The notes beneath the pieces are model-generated. The model saw only the letters and a program-made list of their open reading frames with translations, did no database searches and had not been told where the DNA came from. DNA of 64,000 nucleotides from Streptomyces sp. NBC_01241 (GTDB lineage Bacteria > Actinomycetota > Actinomycetes > Streptomycetales > Streptomycetaceae): positions 3,258,501 to 3,322,500 of the forward strand of contig NZ_CP108494.1 of NCBI RefSeq assembly GCF_041435435.1, given 5' to 3'. This document shows, in pieces, positions 53,063 to 62,408 of the stretch. The position numbers and the translations under genes are program-made. Position 1 is the stretch's first letter; the number at the start of each line of letters is the position of its first letter.

Positions 53063-54220
53063 CTACGGCAGGTTCCGCGCCATCACGATGCGCTGGACCT
53101 GATTCGTGCCTTCATAAATCTGCGTGATCTTCGCGTCGCGCATCATCCGCTCCACCGGGTAGTCCCGCGTGTAGCCGTAGCCGCCGAGCAGCTGGACCGC
53201 GTCCGTGGTGATCTCCATCGCGACGTCGGAGGCGAAGCACTTGGCCGCGGCGCCGAAGAAGGTGAGGTCGCCGTCGAGGCGCTCGGACTTGGCGGCGGCC
53301 GAGTAGGTGAGCTGGCGGGCCGCCTCCAGCTTCATGGCCATGTCGGCGAGCATGAACTGGACACCCTGGAAGTCGCCGATCGGCTTGCCGAACTGCTTGC
53401 GCTCCTGGACGTAGCCCTTGGCGTAGTCGAGGGCTCCCTGGGCGATGCCGAGGGCCTGGGCCGCGATGGTGATGCGGGTGTGGTCCAGGGTCTTCATCGC
53501 GGTGGCGAAGCCGGTACCCTCCTCGCCGATGATGCGGTCGGCGGGGATGCGGACGTTGTCGAAGTAGACCTCGCGGGTCGGGGAGCCCTTGATGCCGAGC
53601 TTCTTCTCCGGGGCGCCGAAGGAGACGCCCTCGTCCGACTTCTCGACGACGAAGGCCGAGATGCCCTTGGAGCGCTTGGTCGGGTCGGTGACGGCCATGA
53701 CCGTGTAGTACTCGGAGACGCCCGCGTTGGTGATCCAGCGCTTCACGCCGTTGAGCACCCAGAAGTCGCCGTCGCGCACGGCCCTGGTCTTCATGCCGGC
53801 CGCATCGGAACCCGCGTCGGGCTCGGAGAGGCAGTACGAGAACATGCCGTCGCCCTTGGCGAGCGGGCCCAGGTACTTCTTCTTCAGGTCCTCGGAGCCG
53901 GACAGGATCACCGGGAGCGAGCCGAGCTTGTTCACGGCCGGGATGAGGGAGGAGGACGCGCAGACGCGGGCCACCTCCTCGATCACGATGACCGTGGCGA
54001 GAGCGTCGGCGCCCGCGCCGCCGTACTCCTCCGGAACGTGCACCGCGTGCAGGTCCGCGGCGGTCAGGGCGTCCAGCGCCTCCTGCGGGAAGCGCGCCTC
54101 CTCGTCGACCGCTGCCGCGTGCGGGGCGATCTTCGCCTCGGCCAGCGCACGCACCGTCTCCCGGAGCATCTCGTGCTCCTCGGCCGGACGGTACAGGTCG
54201 AAATCGGTCGAACCCGCCAA
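53063..54220 (-). CDS. fadE: Acyl-CoA dehydrogenase
   Basis: A flavoenzyme that introduces the alpha-beta double bond in acyl-CoA during beta-oxidation. Seen are FSYCLSEPDAGSDAAGMKT (FAD contact, near residue 130), WITNAGVSEYYTVMA, the Arg region RITIAAQALGIAQGAL, RKQFGKPIGDFQGVQ, and LLGGYGYTRDYPVERMMRDAKITQIYEGT. The Glu of IYEGTNQVQR is at the catalytic base position. The TTG at 54220 (LAGSTDFDLYRP) has GGGGAG eight bases upstream and gives 385 residues. GTG at 54229 lies too close to that site. Confidence 0.95.
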   Translation of the reverse strand: MAGSTDFDLYRPAEEHEMLRETVRALAEAKIAPHAAAVDEEARFPQEALDALTAADLHAVHVPEEYGGAGADALATVIVIEEVARVCASSSLIPAVNKLGSLPVILSGSEDLKKKYLGPLAKGDGMFSYCLSEPDAGSDAAGMKTRAVRDGDFWVLNGVKRWITNAGVSEYYTVMAVTDPTKRSKGISAFVVEKSDEGVSFGAPEKKLGIKGSPTREVYFDNVRIPADRIIGEEGTGFATAMKTLDHTRITIAAQALGIAQGALDYAKGYVQERKQFGKPIGDFQGVQFMLADMAMKLEAARQLTYSAAAKSERLDGDLTFFGAAAKCFASDVAMEITTDAVQLLGGYGYTRDYPVERMMRDAKITQIYEGTNQVQRIVMARNLP

Positions 54221-54418
54221 GACGCTCACTCCCCAAGATGCTAACTACCGTTAAGTAACCCAATTTTAGGGCCCGGTTCTCGAAATGGCCTATGCCATGC
54301 GCGCGTGAGCTTGGCGACAGGGGTGGGAGAAGGTGCTCAGGCAGCCGGAAACCGGGCCTTCGGGGGCACGACTATGCTCGTTCACCGCACGTCTGTCCGC
54401 ATCTCTCAGGAGCACTAC

Positions 54419-55762
54419 ATGGCCCTCAGGATCACTGTGATCGGCACCGGCTACCTCGGCGCCACCCACGCCGCGGCCATGGCGGAACTGGGCTTCGAAG
54501 TGCTCGGCCTCGATGTCGTGCCCGAGAAGATCGAGATGCTGAGCAGTGGCAGGGTCCCGATGTACGAGCCGGGCCTGGAGGAGCTGCTGCGCAAGCACGT
54601 CGAGGGCATCGAGGGGTCCACGGGACGGCTGCGGTTCACCACCTCCCCGGAAGAGGTGGCGGCCTTCGGCGACGTCCACTTCGTCTGCGTGAACACTCCG
54701 CAGAAGCACGGTGAGTACGCCTGTGACATGAGTTACGTCGATGCCGCCTTCGAGTCGCTGGCGCCGCATCTGACCCGGCCCGCCCTGGTCGTCGGGAAGT
54801 CGACCGTGCCGGTCGGTTCGGCGGCCCGGCTCGCGGCGCGGCTGACGGAGCTGGCACCGGCGGGCGCGGACGCGGAGCTGGCCTGGAACCCGGAGTTCCT
54901 GCGCGAGGGCTTCGCCGTCAAGGACACCCTGCACCCGGACCGGATCGTCGTCGGGGTGGCGAGCGAGCGGGCCGAGAAGCTGCTGCGCGAGGTGTACGCG
55001 GTGCCGGTCGCCGAGGGGTCGCCGTTCGTGGTGACGGACTTCCCGACCGCCGAGCTGGTGAAGACCGCGGCCAACTCCTTCCTGGCCACGAAGATCTCGT
55101 TCATCAACGCCATGGCGGAGGTCTGCGAGGCCGCCGACGGCGATGTGAAGAAGCTGGCCGAGGCGATCGGGCACGACGAGCGGATCGGGTCCAAGTTCCT
55201 GCGGGCCGGCATCGGCTTCGGCGGCGGCTGTCTGCCCAAGGACATCCGGGCCTTCATGGCGCGCGCCGGTGAGCTGGGCGCGGACCAGGCCCTGACCTTC
55301 CTCCGCGAGGTCGACTCCATCAACATGCGGCGCCGCGGCCACATGGTGGAGCTGGCCCGGGAGGCGGTGGGCGGCGATTCGTTCCTCGGCAAGCGGGTGG
55401 CGGTCCTGGGCGCCACGTTCAAGCCGGACTCGGACGACGTACGGGACTCGCCCGCGCTGAACGTGGCCGGGCAGATACATCTGCAGGGCGGCCAGGTCAC
55501 CGTCTTCGACCCGAAGGGCATGGCCAACGCCCGACGGCTCTTCCCCACGCTCGGTTACGCCGATTCGGCGCTGGACGCGGTGCGCGGCGCGGACGTGGTG
55601 CTGCACCTGACGGAGTGGCGGGAGTTCCGCGAGCTGGACCCGGCGGCGCTCGGCGAGGTCGCTTCCCGCCGGATCATCCTGGACGGCCGCAACGCGCTCG
55701 ACAGCGAGCTGTGGCGCGGGGCCGGCTGGACGTACCGGGCCATGGGACGGCCGAAGGCCTGA
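54419..55762 (+). CDS. UDP-glucose/GDP-mannose 6-dehydrogenase
   Basis: The enzyme oxidises a nucleotide sugar twice, for example UDP-glucose to UDP-glucuronate, using NAD. The 447-residue protein has the Rossmann opening ITVIGTGYLGATHAAAMAEL, FVCVNTPQ, a central helix with KTAANSFLATKISFINAMAE (catalytic Lys), and the nucleophilic cysteine motif GIGFGGGCLPKD. The C-terminal domain contains VAVLGATFKPDSDDVRDSPA. AGGAG lies seven bases before ATG 54419. Whether UDP-glucose or GDP-mannose is used cannot be decided by eye. It could supply uronic acid for the surface polymers handled by the LCP proteins. Confidence 0.94.
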   Translation: MALRITVIGTGYLGATHAAAMAELGFEVLGLDVVPEKIEMLSSGRVPMYEPGLEELLRKHVEGIEGSTGRLRFTTSPEEVAAFGDVHFVCVNTPQKHGEYACDMSYVDAAFESLAPHLTRPALVVGKSTVPVGSAARLAARLTELAPAGADAELAWNPEFLREGFAVKDTLHPDRIVVGVASERAEKLLREVYAVPVAEGSPFVVTDFPTAELVKTAANSFLATKISFINAMAEVCEAADGDVKKLAEAIGHDERIGSKFLRAGIGFGGGCLPKDIRAFMARAGELGADQALTFLREVDSINMRRRGHMVELAREAVGGDSFLGKRVAVLGATFKPDSDDVRDSPALNVAGQIHLQGGQVTVFDPKGMANARRLFPTLGYADSALDAVRGADVVLHLTEWREFRELDPAALGEVASRRIILDGRNALDSELWRGAGWTYRAMGRPKA

Positions 55763-55784
55763 CAGCACCCCGCCGTTCGCACCT

Positions 55785-56297
55785 TCAGCCGCGCTTCGCG
55801 CGGTAGGTGCGCATCTTGGCGCGGGCCCCGCACACCGACATGGAGCACCAGCGGCGGCGCCCCGCCGGGCTGCGGTCGTAGTACGCCCATTGGCAGTCCT
55901 CGGCCTCGCACGCCTTGAGCCGGGCCCAGGTTCCGTCGGCCGCCGCCGCGGCGATGGCCACCGCGACGCGGGCGGTCAGCCCGGCCGGTTCGGCGACGGG
56001 CCGCAGTGCGGCGACGCCCGCCGCGTCCACGGTGACGCGCAGGGGCGCTCCGGCGAGGAGCCGGTCGAGCGGGGGCGCCGCGGGACCGTCCGGCGGGCGG
56101 TGGCCGGCGTGCGCGAGGCAGGCGGTACGGAGCGCCTCGCGCAGGACCCGGGCCTGAGGGACGTCCGGCTCGGCGAGGCCGAAGACGGCGCACCCGTCCG
56201 CCGTGTCGAGGGTGTCCGCGCCGGTCTCGATGTCCAGCGTGTTGACCAGGGCCTCGATCAGGGCGAGTCCACCGGGCGCGGATTCCTTCCCATTCAT
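55785..56297 (-). CDS. CGNR zinc finger protein (putative transcription factor)
   Basis: A 170-residue protein. The N-terminal two thirds are an all-helical stress-related domain (ALIEALVNTLDIETGADTLD). The C-terminus has the CGNR zinc finger (LKACEAEDCQWAYYDRSPAG followed by RRRWCSMSVCGARAKMRTYR) with four cysteines, and VCGAR at the place of the namesake CGNR. Such proteins are predicted DNA-binding regulators. It is divergent from a VOC-family gene with 93 bases between starts, where GTTACCT occurs twice, so it may regulate that gene. Confidence 0.88.
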   Translation of the reverse strand: MNGKESAPGGLALIEALVNTLDIETGADTLDTADGCAVFGLAEPDVPQARVLREALRTACLAHAGHRPPDGPAAPPLDRLLAGAPLRVTVDAAGVAALRPVAEPAGLTARVAVAIAAAAADGTWARLKACEAEDCQWAYYDRSPAGRRRWCSMSVCGARAKMRTYRAKRG

Positions 56298-56390
56298 GGT
56301 TGCGACGTTACCTCCAGTGGGGGAGTATGCAGTAACGGTTACCTGCTGAAGCCGCGTAGGGGTAACCATCCGTCCGGAGGAGGAATTGTC

Positions 56391-56753
56391 ATGGCTGTCG
56401 CCACCCTGGGTGCCGTCGTTCTGGACTGCCCCGACCCGGCCGCACTCGCCGGTTTCTACGCCGGGCTGCTCGGCGGAGAGATCGTGCCAGGAGGGGAGGA
56501 CTGGTTGGAGCTGACCGGGGTCGCGGGCACGCTCCTCGCGTTCCAGGCCGCGCCCGGTTTCGTACCGCCGCGGTGGCCGAGTGCGGACGGATCGCAGCAG
56601 GTCCATCTGGATCTGACCGTGCCGGATCTGGACGCGGCGGAGAAGGAGGTGCTCGCGCTGGGTGCGACCGTGCTGGACGCGGACGACCGGGAGCGGACGT
56701 TCCGGGTGTACGCGGATCCCGCCGGGCACCCGTTCTGCCTGTGTGCGTGTTAA
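56391..56753 (+). CDS. VOC (glyoxalase/bleomycin-resistance) family protein
   Basis: A 120-residue single-domain VOC protein: VATLGAVVLDCPDPAALAGF, YAGLLGGEIV, VHLDLTVPDLDAAEKEVLAL, then RVYADPAGHPFCLC. The paired beta-alpha-beta-beta-beta units form a metal-binding cleft; His in VHLDL and Glu/His near the end would be ligands. The substrate is unknown. GGAGGAGG lies just upstream of ATG 56391. It converges with the dipeptidase gene across a hairpin terminator. Confidence 0.88.
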   Translation: MAVATLGAVVLDCPDPAALAGFYAGLLGGEIVPGGEDWLELTGVAGTLLAFQAAPGFVPPRWPSADGSQQVHLDLTVPDLDAAEKEVLALGATVLDADDRERTFRVYADPAGHPFCLCAC

Positions 56754-56758
56754 AAGAC

Positions 56759-56788
56759 GTGTGGGGCACCCCTGGGGGCGCCCCACAC
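56759..56788. terminator. Bidirectional terminator between VOC and dipeptidase genes
   Basis: A 9-bp stem (GTGTGGGGC at 56759-56767 with 56780-56788) between two convergent genes. Confidence 0.6.
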
Positions 56789-56804
56789 ACGCGACAGCTC
56801 CGGC

Positions 56805-58007
56805 TCAGCCGGCCAGAGTGTCCAGTCGCCCGATCGTGGCGTGCGACGGGGCCCGGCGGGTGCTCAGCTCGCGTGCGACGTCCTCGGCGTCGCGCAGCAC
56901 CCGTACCGCGTTCCGCCAGGTGAGCTTGGCGAGGTCGGCGCCGGACCAGCCGCGGCCGAGGAGCTCCGCGATCAGGTTCGGGTAGCCCGCGACGTCCCTG
57001 AGGCCCTCCGGGAGGAAGGCGGTGCCGTCGTAGTCGCCGCCGATGCCGATGTGGTCGATCCCGGCGACCTCGCGCATGTGGTCGAGGTGGTCGGCGATCG
57101 TCGCCACGGTGGCCATCGGGCGCGGGTTGGCCGCCTCGAAGGCGGCGTGGATCTTCATGGCCTGCGGGGTGGTGTCGAGGTGGTGCAGGCCGTGGGCGCG
57201 CATGTTCTCGTCCGCGGCCTGCGTCCAGGCGACGGCCGCCGGGAGGACGAACTTCGGTACGAAGGTCGCCATGGCGATGCCGCCGTTGGCCGGGAGCCGG
57301 CCGAGGACGTCGTCGGGGATGTTGCGCGGGTGGTCGCAGATCGCGCGCGACGAGGAGTGCGAGAAGATCACCGGCGCCGTGGAGGTGTCGAGCGCGTCGC
57401 GCATCGTGGTGGCTGCCACGTGGGAGAGGTCGACCAGCATGCCGGTGCGGTTCATCTCCCGTACGACCTCGTGGCCGAAGGGCGACAGGCCGCCGACGCC
57501 CGGCTCGTCCGTCGCCGAGTCGGCCCACGCGATGTTGTCGTTGTGGGTGAGCGTCATGTAGCGGACGCCGAGGGTGTGCAGGGCGCGCAGGGTGCCCAGC
57601 GAGTTGTTGATGGAGTGGCCGCCCTCGGCGCCCATCAGGGAGGCGATACGGCCCTCCGCGCGCGCCGCCTCCATGTCGTCGGCGGTCAGGGCGCGCCGCA
57701 GGTCGGCGGGGTAGCGGCCGATCAGCTCGGCGACCACGTCGATCTGTTCGAGGGTGGCGCTGACGGCCTCGGCGCCCGCCATGTCGGACGGTACGTAGAC
57801 CGACCAGAACTGGGCGCCGACACCGCCCGCGCGCAGCCGCGGGATGTCGGTGTGCAGGTGGGCGGACTGGTCGGTGGCGATGTCGCGGGCGTCCAGGTCG
57901 TAGCCGGCCTGGACGCGCAGCGCCCACGGCAGGTCGTTGTGACCGTCGACGACGGGGTATTCGGCGAGGAGCTCCGCGGCCCGCTCCAGCTGCTCCGCCT
58001 TGTCCAT
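56805..58007 (-). CDS. Membrane dipeptidase (renal dipeptidase family, M19)
   Basis: A 400-residue zinc dipeptidase. Metal-binding motifs in order are [10 protein letters not shown] (HxD), GAEGGHSI (Glu bridging both zincs), [24 protein letters not shown], and [11 protein letters not shown]. It cleaves L,D- or L,L-dipeptides and may act on wall-derived peptides. There is no signal peptide, so it is cytoplasmic. It lies six bases downstream of purE and in the same direction, so it may be transcribed with purK-purE. Confidence 0.92.
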   Translation of the reverse strand: MDKAEQLERAAELLAEYPVVDGHNDLPWALRVQAGYDLDARDIATDQSAHLHTDIPRLRAGGVGAQFWSVYVPSDMAGAEAVSATLEQIDVVAELIGRYPADLRRALTADDMEAARAEGRIASLMGAEGGHSINNSLGTLRALHTLGVRYMTLTHNDNIAWADSATDEPGVGGLSPFGHEVVREMNRTGMLVDLSHVAATTMRDALDTSTAPVIFSHSSSRAICDHPRNIPDDVLGRLPANGGIAMATFVPKFVLPAAVAWTQAADENMRAHGLHHLDTTPQAMKIHAAFEAANPRPMATVATIADHLDHMREVAGIDHIGIGGDYDGTAFLPEGLRDVAGYPNLIAELLGRGWSGADLAKLTWRNAVRVLRDAEDVARELSTRRAPSHATIGRLDTLAG

Positions 58008-58013
58008 CGGGGC

Positions 58014-58553
58014 CTACTTCCCGAAGCCGAAGGAGTCGGCGCCCTCGACCTTGGCGCGCAGTCGCTTGCCCTTCTCCGTCGCCTGGTCGTTCAGCTCCTG
58101 CAGGAACTCCTGCATCCGGGCCAGCAGCTCGCTGTCGTGCGTCGCGAGGATGCGGGCGGCGAGCAGGCCCGCGTTGCGTGCGCCGCCGACCGAGACGGTC
58201 GCGACGGGGACACCGGCGGGCATCTGCACGATGGAGAGCAGGCTGTCCATGCCGTCCAGGTACTTCAGCGGGACCGGCACGCCGATGACCGGCAGCGGGG
58301 TGACGGAGGCGAGCATGCCGGGCAGATGGGCGGCGCCGCCCGCGCCCGCGACGATCGCCTTGAGACCACGGTCCGCCGCCTGCTCGCCGTACGCGATCAT
58401 CTCGCGCGGCATGCGGTGGGCGGAGACGACGTCGACCTCGTAGGGGATCTCGAACTCGTCGAGGACCTTGGCCGCCGCTTCCATGACGGGCCAGTCGGAG
58501 TCCGAGCCCATGACGATGCCGACGAGGGGCGCGGCGGTGGCGGGGGAAGTCAT
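58014..58553 (-). CDS. purE: N5-carboxyaminoimidazole ribonucleotide mutase
   Basis: PurE converts N5-CAIR to CAIR in purine synthesis. The 179-residue protein shows [30 protein letters not shown] (the catalytic His region), [16 protein letters not shown] and [20 protein letters not shown], all class I PurE blocks. ATG 58553 overlaps the purK stop by four bases, coupling the two sequential enzymes. Confidence 0.97.
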   Translation of the reverse strand: MTSPATAAPLVGIVMGSDSDWPVMEAAAKVLDEFEIPYEVDVVSAHRMPREMIAYGEQAADRGLKAIVAGAGGAAHLPGMLASVTPLPVIGVPVPLKYLDGMDSLLSIVQMPAGVPVATVSVGGARNAGLLAARILATHDSELLARMQEFLQELNDQATEKGKRLRAKVEGADSFGFGK

Positions 58554-59701
58554 TCGGTGATCGTTCCTCGCAGGTAGTCGGCCGCGTGCCGGGCGCGCTC
58601 ACGCACATCCGCCAGGTCGTCGCCGTAGGTGTTGACGTGTCCGACCTTGCGGCCCGGCTTCACGTCCTTGCCGTACATGTGGATCTTGAGCTGCGGGTCG
58701 CGGGCCATGCAGTGCAGGTACGCCTGATACATGTCCGGGTAGTCGCCGCCGAGGACGTTGGACATGACCGTCCAGGTGGCGCGCGGGCGCGGGTCGCCGA
58801 GCGGCAGGTCGAGCACGGCCCGGACGTGGTTGGCGAACTGCGAGGTGATCGCGCCGTCCTGGGTCCAGTGCCCGGAGTTGTGCGGGCGCATGGCCAGCTC
58901 ATTGATCAGGATGCCGGGCTCCCCGTCGGGTCCACGGGTCTCGAAGAGTTCGACGGCGAGGTGGCCGACGACGCCGAGTTCGGCGGCGATGCGCAGGGCG
59001 AGCTGCTGGGCCTCGCCCGCGAGTCGCTCGTCCAGCTCCGGGGCCGGGGCGATCACCGTGTCGCATACGCCGTCGACCTGGATCGACTCGACGACCGGGT
59101 AGGCGACGGCCTGGCCGTGCGGCGAGCGGACGATGTCGGCCGCCAGCTCCCGTACGAAGTCGACCTTCTCCTCGGCGAGGACCGGGACACCGGCCCGGAA
59201 GGGGTCGGCCGCGTCCGCCTCGGAGCGGACCACCCACACGCCCTTGCCGTCGTAGCCGCCGCGGACCGTCTTGAGGACGACGGGGAAGCCCCCGCCCTCC
59301 GCCGCGAAGGCCGCGACGTCCGCCGGGTCCCGCACGATGCGGTGGCGGGGGCAGGGCGCGCCGATCTCGGTGAGCTTCGCGCGCATCACCCCCTTGTCCT
59401 GGGCGTGCACCAGCGCGTCGGGTCCCGGGCGCACGGGTATGCCGTCCGCCTCCAGGGCCCGCAGGTGTTCGGTCGGTACGTGCTCGTGATCGAAGGTGAT
59501 CACGTCACAGCCGCGCGCGAAGGCGCGCAGGGTGTCCAGGTCGCGATAGTCGCCGATGACGACTTCGTTCACCACCTGGGCCGCCGAGTCCTGGGGGGTG
59601 TCACTGAGGAGCTTGAACTTGATGCCGAGGGGGATGCCCGCCTCGTGGGTCATACGGGCGAGCTGACCGCCGCCGACCATGCCGACTACCGGGAACGTCA
59701 C
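58550..59701 (-). CDS. purK: N5-carboxyaminoimidazole ribonucleotide synthase
   Basis: PurK uses ATP and bicarbonate to carboxylate aminoimidazole ribonucleotide, the step before PurE. The 383-residue ATP-grasp protein opens [17 protein letters not shown] and contains [32 protein letters not shown], and [10 protein letters not shown]. The end of the catalytic domain reads [27 protein letters not shown] 59701 lies six bases after TACCCT (59708-59713 on the minus strand), which would make a leaderless mRNA; the purine-rich bases between are too close to act as a normal Shine-Dalgarno site. Confidence 0.96.
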   Translation of the reverse strand: MTFPVVGMVGGGQLARMTHEAGIPLGIKFKLLSDTPQDSAAQVVNEVVIGDYRDLDTLRAFARGCDVITFDHEHVPTEHLRALEADGIPVRPGPDALVHAQDKGVMRAKLTEIGAPCPRHRIVRDPADVAAFAAEGGGFPVVLKTVRGGYDGKGVWVVRSEADAADPFRAGVPVLAEEKVDFVRELAADIVRSPHGQAVAYPVVESIQVDGVCDTVIAPAPELDERLAGEAQQLALRIAAELGVVGHLAVELFETRGPDGEPGILINELAMRPHNSGHWTQDGAITSQFANHVRAVLDLPLGDPRPRATWTVMSNVLGGDYPDMYQAYLHCMARDPQLKIHMYGKDVKPGRKVGHVNTYGDDLADVRERARHAADYLRGTITE

Positions 59702-59875
59702 TCCTCCAGGGTATCGGGCGCCCCGGCGGTCGCCCGACGACGCCCTCCAGGACACCCCCGCGGGGCGGCCACGTCACAGCATCGCCACACCTGTCGACCG
59801 GCTCACAGGCACGCCCCGGACGGGCTGGATAGCATGACGGGTCCATGTAACCGACAGACAGGCTGAGCGATCACC

Positions 59876-60400
59876 ATGAGCGAACGCGGCGCACTGCGGA
59901 CCCGGCTGGATCTGCTGGCCCGGGAGGTCGCCAAGTTCGGCGCGGTCGGCGCACTCGGCCTGGTCGTCAATATCGCCGTGTCCAACCTCCTGTGGCGCAC
60001 CACGGACCTCCAGGTGGTGCGGGCGGGTCTGCTGGCCACGCTCGTCGCCATCCTCTTCAACTACGTCGGCTTCCGCTACTGGACGTACCGGGACCGTGAC
60101 AAGTCCGGGCGGACCCGGGAGCTGACGCTGTTCCTGCTGTTCAGCGCGGCGGGTGCGGTCATCGAGACCGGTGTGCTGTACGCGGCGACGTACGGGTTCG
60201 GGTGGAACAGCCCGGTCCAGAGCAATGTCTTCAAGATCCTCGGGATCGGCATCGCGACGCTGTTCCGCTTCTGGTCCTACCGGACCTGGGTGTTCAAGGC
60301 GCTGCCCGCGAAGGAGACCGTGCTGAGCGCGGAGGGGTTCCTGAAGCAGGGGCGTACGGAGCAGGTGCCGCGGGCCGAGGCGGATTCGGTGCGCCGCTAG
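59876..60400 (+). CDS. GtrA family membrane protein
   Basis: A 174-residue protein with four transmembrane helices (FGAVGALGLVVNIAVSNLLW, GLLATLVAILFNYVGFRYW, LFLLFSAAGAVIETGVLYAA, VFKILGIGIATLFRFWSYRT) and the family phrase FRFWSYRTWVF. GtrA proteins are thought to flip polyprenyl-phosphate-linked sugars during O-antigen or teichoic acid/arabinogalactan glycosylation. The basic N-terminus and hydrophilic C-terminal tail are cytoplasmic. It is divergent from purK. Confidence 0.9.
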   Translation: MSERGALRTRLDLLAREVAKFGAVGALGLVVNIAVSNLLWRTTDLQVVRAGLLATLVAILFNYVGFRYWTYRDRDKSGRTRELTLFLLFSAAGAVIETGVLYAATYGFGWNSPVQSNVFKILGIGIATLFRFWSYRTWVFKALPAKETVLSAEGFLKQGRTEQVPRAEADSVRR

Positions 60401-60449
60401 CGGATCCCGTACGGCGCCCGGAGCGGATCCGGTACGGCGCCACCGCCGC

Positions 60450-61715
60450 TCACCGCACCGGGCGTTCCGGTTCCTGTCGCCGCAGGGCCACCCGGCTGAG
60501 GAACAGGGCGAAGACCGGCGGCTGCTGCTGGAGCAGTTCGAGACGGCCGCCGTCCGCCTCCGCAAGGTCCCTGGCCACCGCGAGACCGATACCGGTGGAG
60601 TTGCGGCCGCTGATCGTCCGCTCGAAGATCCGGGCGCCGAGGTCGGGGGGCACGCCCGGGCCCTCGTCCGTGACCTCGACGACCGCCTGGTTTCCGGTGA
60701 CCCGGGTGCGCAGGGCGACCGTACCGCCGCCGTGCATCAGCGAATTCTCGATCAGTGCGGCCAGCACCTGGGCGACCGCGCCGGGCGTACCGACGGCCCG
60801 CAGTCCCTGCTTTCCGGAGCGGACGATGGCGCGGCCCTCGCCCCGGTAGGCCGGGCGCCACTCCTCGATCTGCTGCTTGACGACCTCGTCGAGGTCGAAG
60901 GCGACGGCGGAGCCGGTACGCGGATCGCGGGCGTTGGTCAGCAGCCGCTCCACCACGTCGGTGAGCCGCTCGACCTGGGTGAGGGCGATGTTCGCCTCCT
61001 CCTTCACCGTGTCCGGGTCGTTGGTGACCGAGATCTCCTCGATCCGCATGGAGAGCGCGGTCAGCGGCGTCCGGAGCTGGTGCGAGGCGTCGGCGGCCAG
61101 CCGGCGCTCCGCGGTCAGCATCCGGGCGATCCGTTCGGCGGAGGAGTCCAGGACGTCGGCGACCCGGTCCAGCTCGGGCACTCCGTACCGCTTGTGGCGC
61201 GGGCGCGGGTCGCCGGAACCCAGGCGTTCGGCGGTCTCGGCCAGGTCCGTCAGCGGCGAGGTGAGCCTGTTGGCCTGGCGTACGGCCAGGAGCACGGCGG
61301 AAATGATGGCCAGCAGCGCCACCGCGCCGATGATCAGCAGGGTGCGGCCGACCTCACGGGTGACGGAGGAGCTGGACTCCTCGACGGTGACCCGCTCGCC
61401 CTGCTCCCCCTCGGCCGTGCTTCTGATCACGCTGCCGGTGGGGCGTTCGCCGATTTCGAGGGGGGTCCGTCCGGGGATCTCGACGCGTGCGTAGCGCTTG
61501 CCGGAGACCTGCTCGGACAGCAGAGCGGGGTTGATCCGCTCGTCCCCCAGGAGCCGGCTGTCGACGACGCTGATCAGCCGCAGCGCCTCGGAGTCGACGC
61601 TCTCCTTGGCGCTGTTGCTGATGGTGCGGCTCTCGACGATGACGAGGGAGACGCCGAAGACGGCGATCACCACGAGCACCACGGCGAGCGTGGAGTTGAT
61701 CAGTCTGCGGCGCAT
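60450..61715 (-). CDS. Sensor histidine kinase
   Basis: A 421-residue transmembrane kinase. The first helix is near residue 8-27 (STLAVVLVVIAVFGVSLVIV), with an extracellular sensor domain of about 110 residues, a second helix (TLLIIGAVALLAIISAVLLA), a HAMP linker (LTSPLTDLAETAERLGSGD), the dimerisation H-box LAADASHQLRTPLTAL, the N-box ALIENSLMHGGG, then DEGPGVPPD and GRNSTGIGLAVARDLAEADG. It autophosphorylates the H-box His and passes phosphate to the response regulator encoded 15 bases upstream. The signal is unknown. Confidence 0.95.
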   Translation of the reverse strand: MRRRLINSTLAVVLVVIAVFGVSLVIVESRTISNSAKESVDSEALRLISVVDSRLLGDERINPALLSEQVSGKRYARVEIPGRTPLEIGERPTGSVIRSTAEGEQGERVTVEESSSSVTREVGRTLLIIGAVALLAIISAVLLAVRQANRLTSPLTDLAETAERLGSGDPRPRHKRYGVPELDRVADVLDSSAERIARMLTAERRLAADASHQLRTPLTALSMRIEEISVTNDPDTVKEEANIALTQVERLTDVVERLLTNARDPRTGSAVAFDLDEVVKQQIEEWRPAYRGEGRAIVRSGKQGLRAVGTPGAVAQVLAALIENSLMHGGGTVALRTRVTGNQAVVEVTDEGPGVPPDLGARIFERTISGRNSTGIGLAVARDLAEADGGRLELLQQQPPVFALFLSRVALRRQEPERPVR

Positions 61716-61730
61716 GAGTGCTTCTGTACG

Positions 61731-62408
61731 TCAGCTCTTCTCGAAGCGGAAGCCGACGCCCCGTACGGTCGCGATGTAGCGGGGGTTGGCCGCGTCGTCG
61801 CCGAGCTTCTTGCGGAGCCAGGAGATGTGCATGTCGAGGGTCTTGGTGGAGGACCACCAGGTGGTGTCCCAGACCTCGCGCATCAACTGGTCGCGGGTGA
61901 CGACCCGGCCCGCGTCGCGGACCAGGACCCGTAGCAGGTCGAACTCCTTGGCGGTGAGCTGGAGTTCCTCGTCGCCCATCCAGGCCCGGTGCGACTCGAC
62001 GTCGATCCTGACGCCGTGGGTGGCGGGCTGCGGAACGGGCTCGGTGGCGCCGCGGCGCAGCAGGGCCCGGACGCGGGCGAGCAGTTCGGCCAGGCGGAAG
62101 GGTTTGGTGACGTAGTCGTCGGCGCCCGCGTCGAGGCCGACGACGGTGTCCACCTCGTCGGCGCGGGCGGTCAGCACCAGGATCGGCACGGTCTGGCCAT
62201 CGGCACGGAGCCTGCGGGCGACTTCGAGGCCGTCCATCCCGGGCAGGCCCAGGTCGAGTACGACCAGGTCGACTCCGCCCTGAAGGCCGGCGTCGAGAGC
62301 GGTCGGACCGTCTTCGCGGACCTCGACCTCGTAACCCTCCCGACGCAGGGCGCGGGCCAGCGGCTCCGAGATGGATGCGTCGTCCTCTGCGAGCAGTACA
62401 CGGGTCAT
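61731..62408 (-). CDS. OmpR-family response regulator
   Basis: A 225-residue regulator. Its receiver domain has acidic residues in LLAEDDASI, the phospho-acceptor Asp in VVLDLGLPGMDG, Thr in VLTARAD and Lys in DYVTKPF. The winged-helix C-terminus is recognised by LQLTAKEFDLLRVLV, RDQLMREVWDTTWW, LDMHISWLRKKLGDD and IATVRGVGFRFE. ATG 62408 has no Shine-Dalgarno site, but TACCAT lies six bases upstream (62415-62420), giving a probable leaderless mRNA. It is paired with the histidine kinase gene downstream. Confidence 0.95.
   Translation of the reverse strand: MTRVLLAEDDASISEPLARALRREGYEVEVREDGPTALDAGLQGGVDLVVLDLGLPGMDGLEVARRLRADGQTVPILVLTARADEVDTVVGLDAGADDYVTKPFRLAELLARVRALLRRGATEPVPQPATHGVRIDVESHRAWMGDEELQLTAKEFDLLRVLVRDAGRVVTRDQLMREVWDTTWWSSTKTLDMHISWLRKKLGDDAANPRYIATVRGVGFRFEKS

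Noticed and set aside
52802..54244. The PLD remnant frame continuing 400 codons through the fadE region on the plus strand
   Set aside because: Only the first 60-70 codons resemble PLD proteins; the rest is the antisense of the acyl-CoA dehydrogenase gene.
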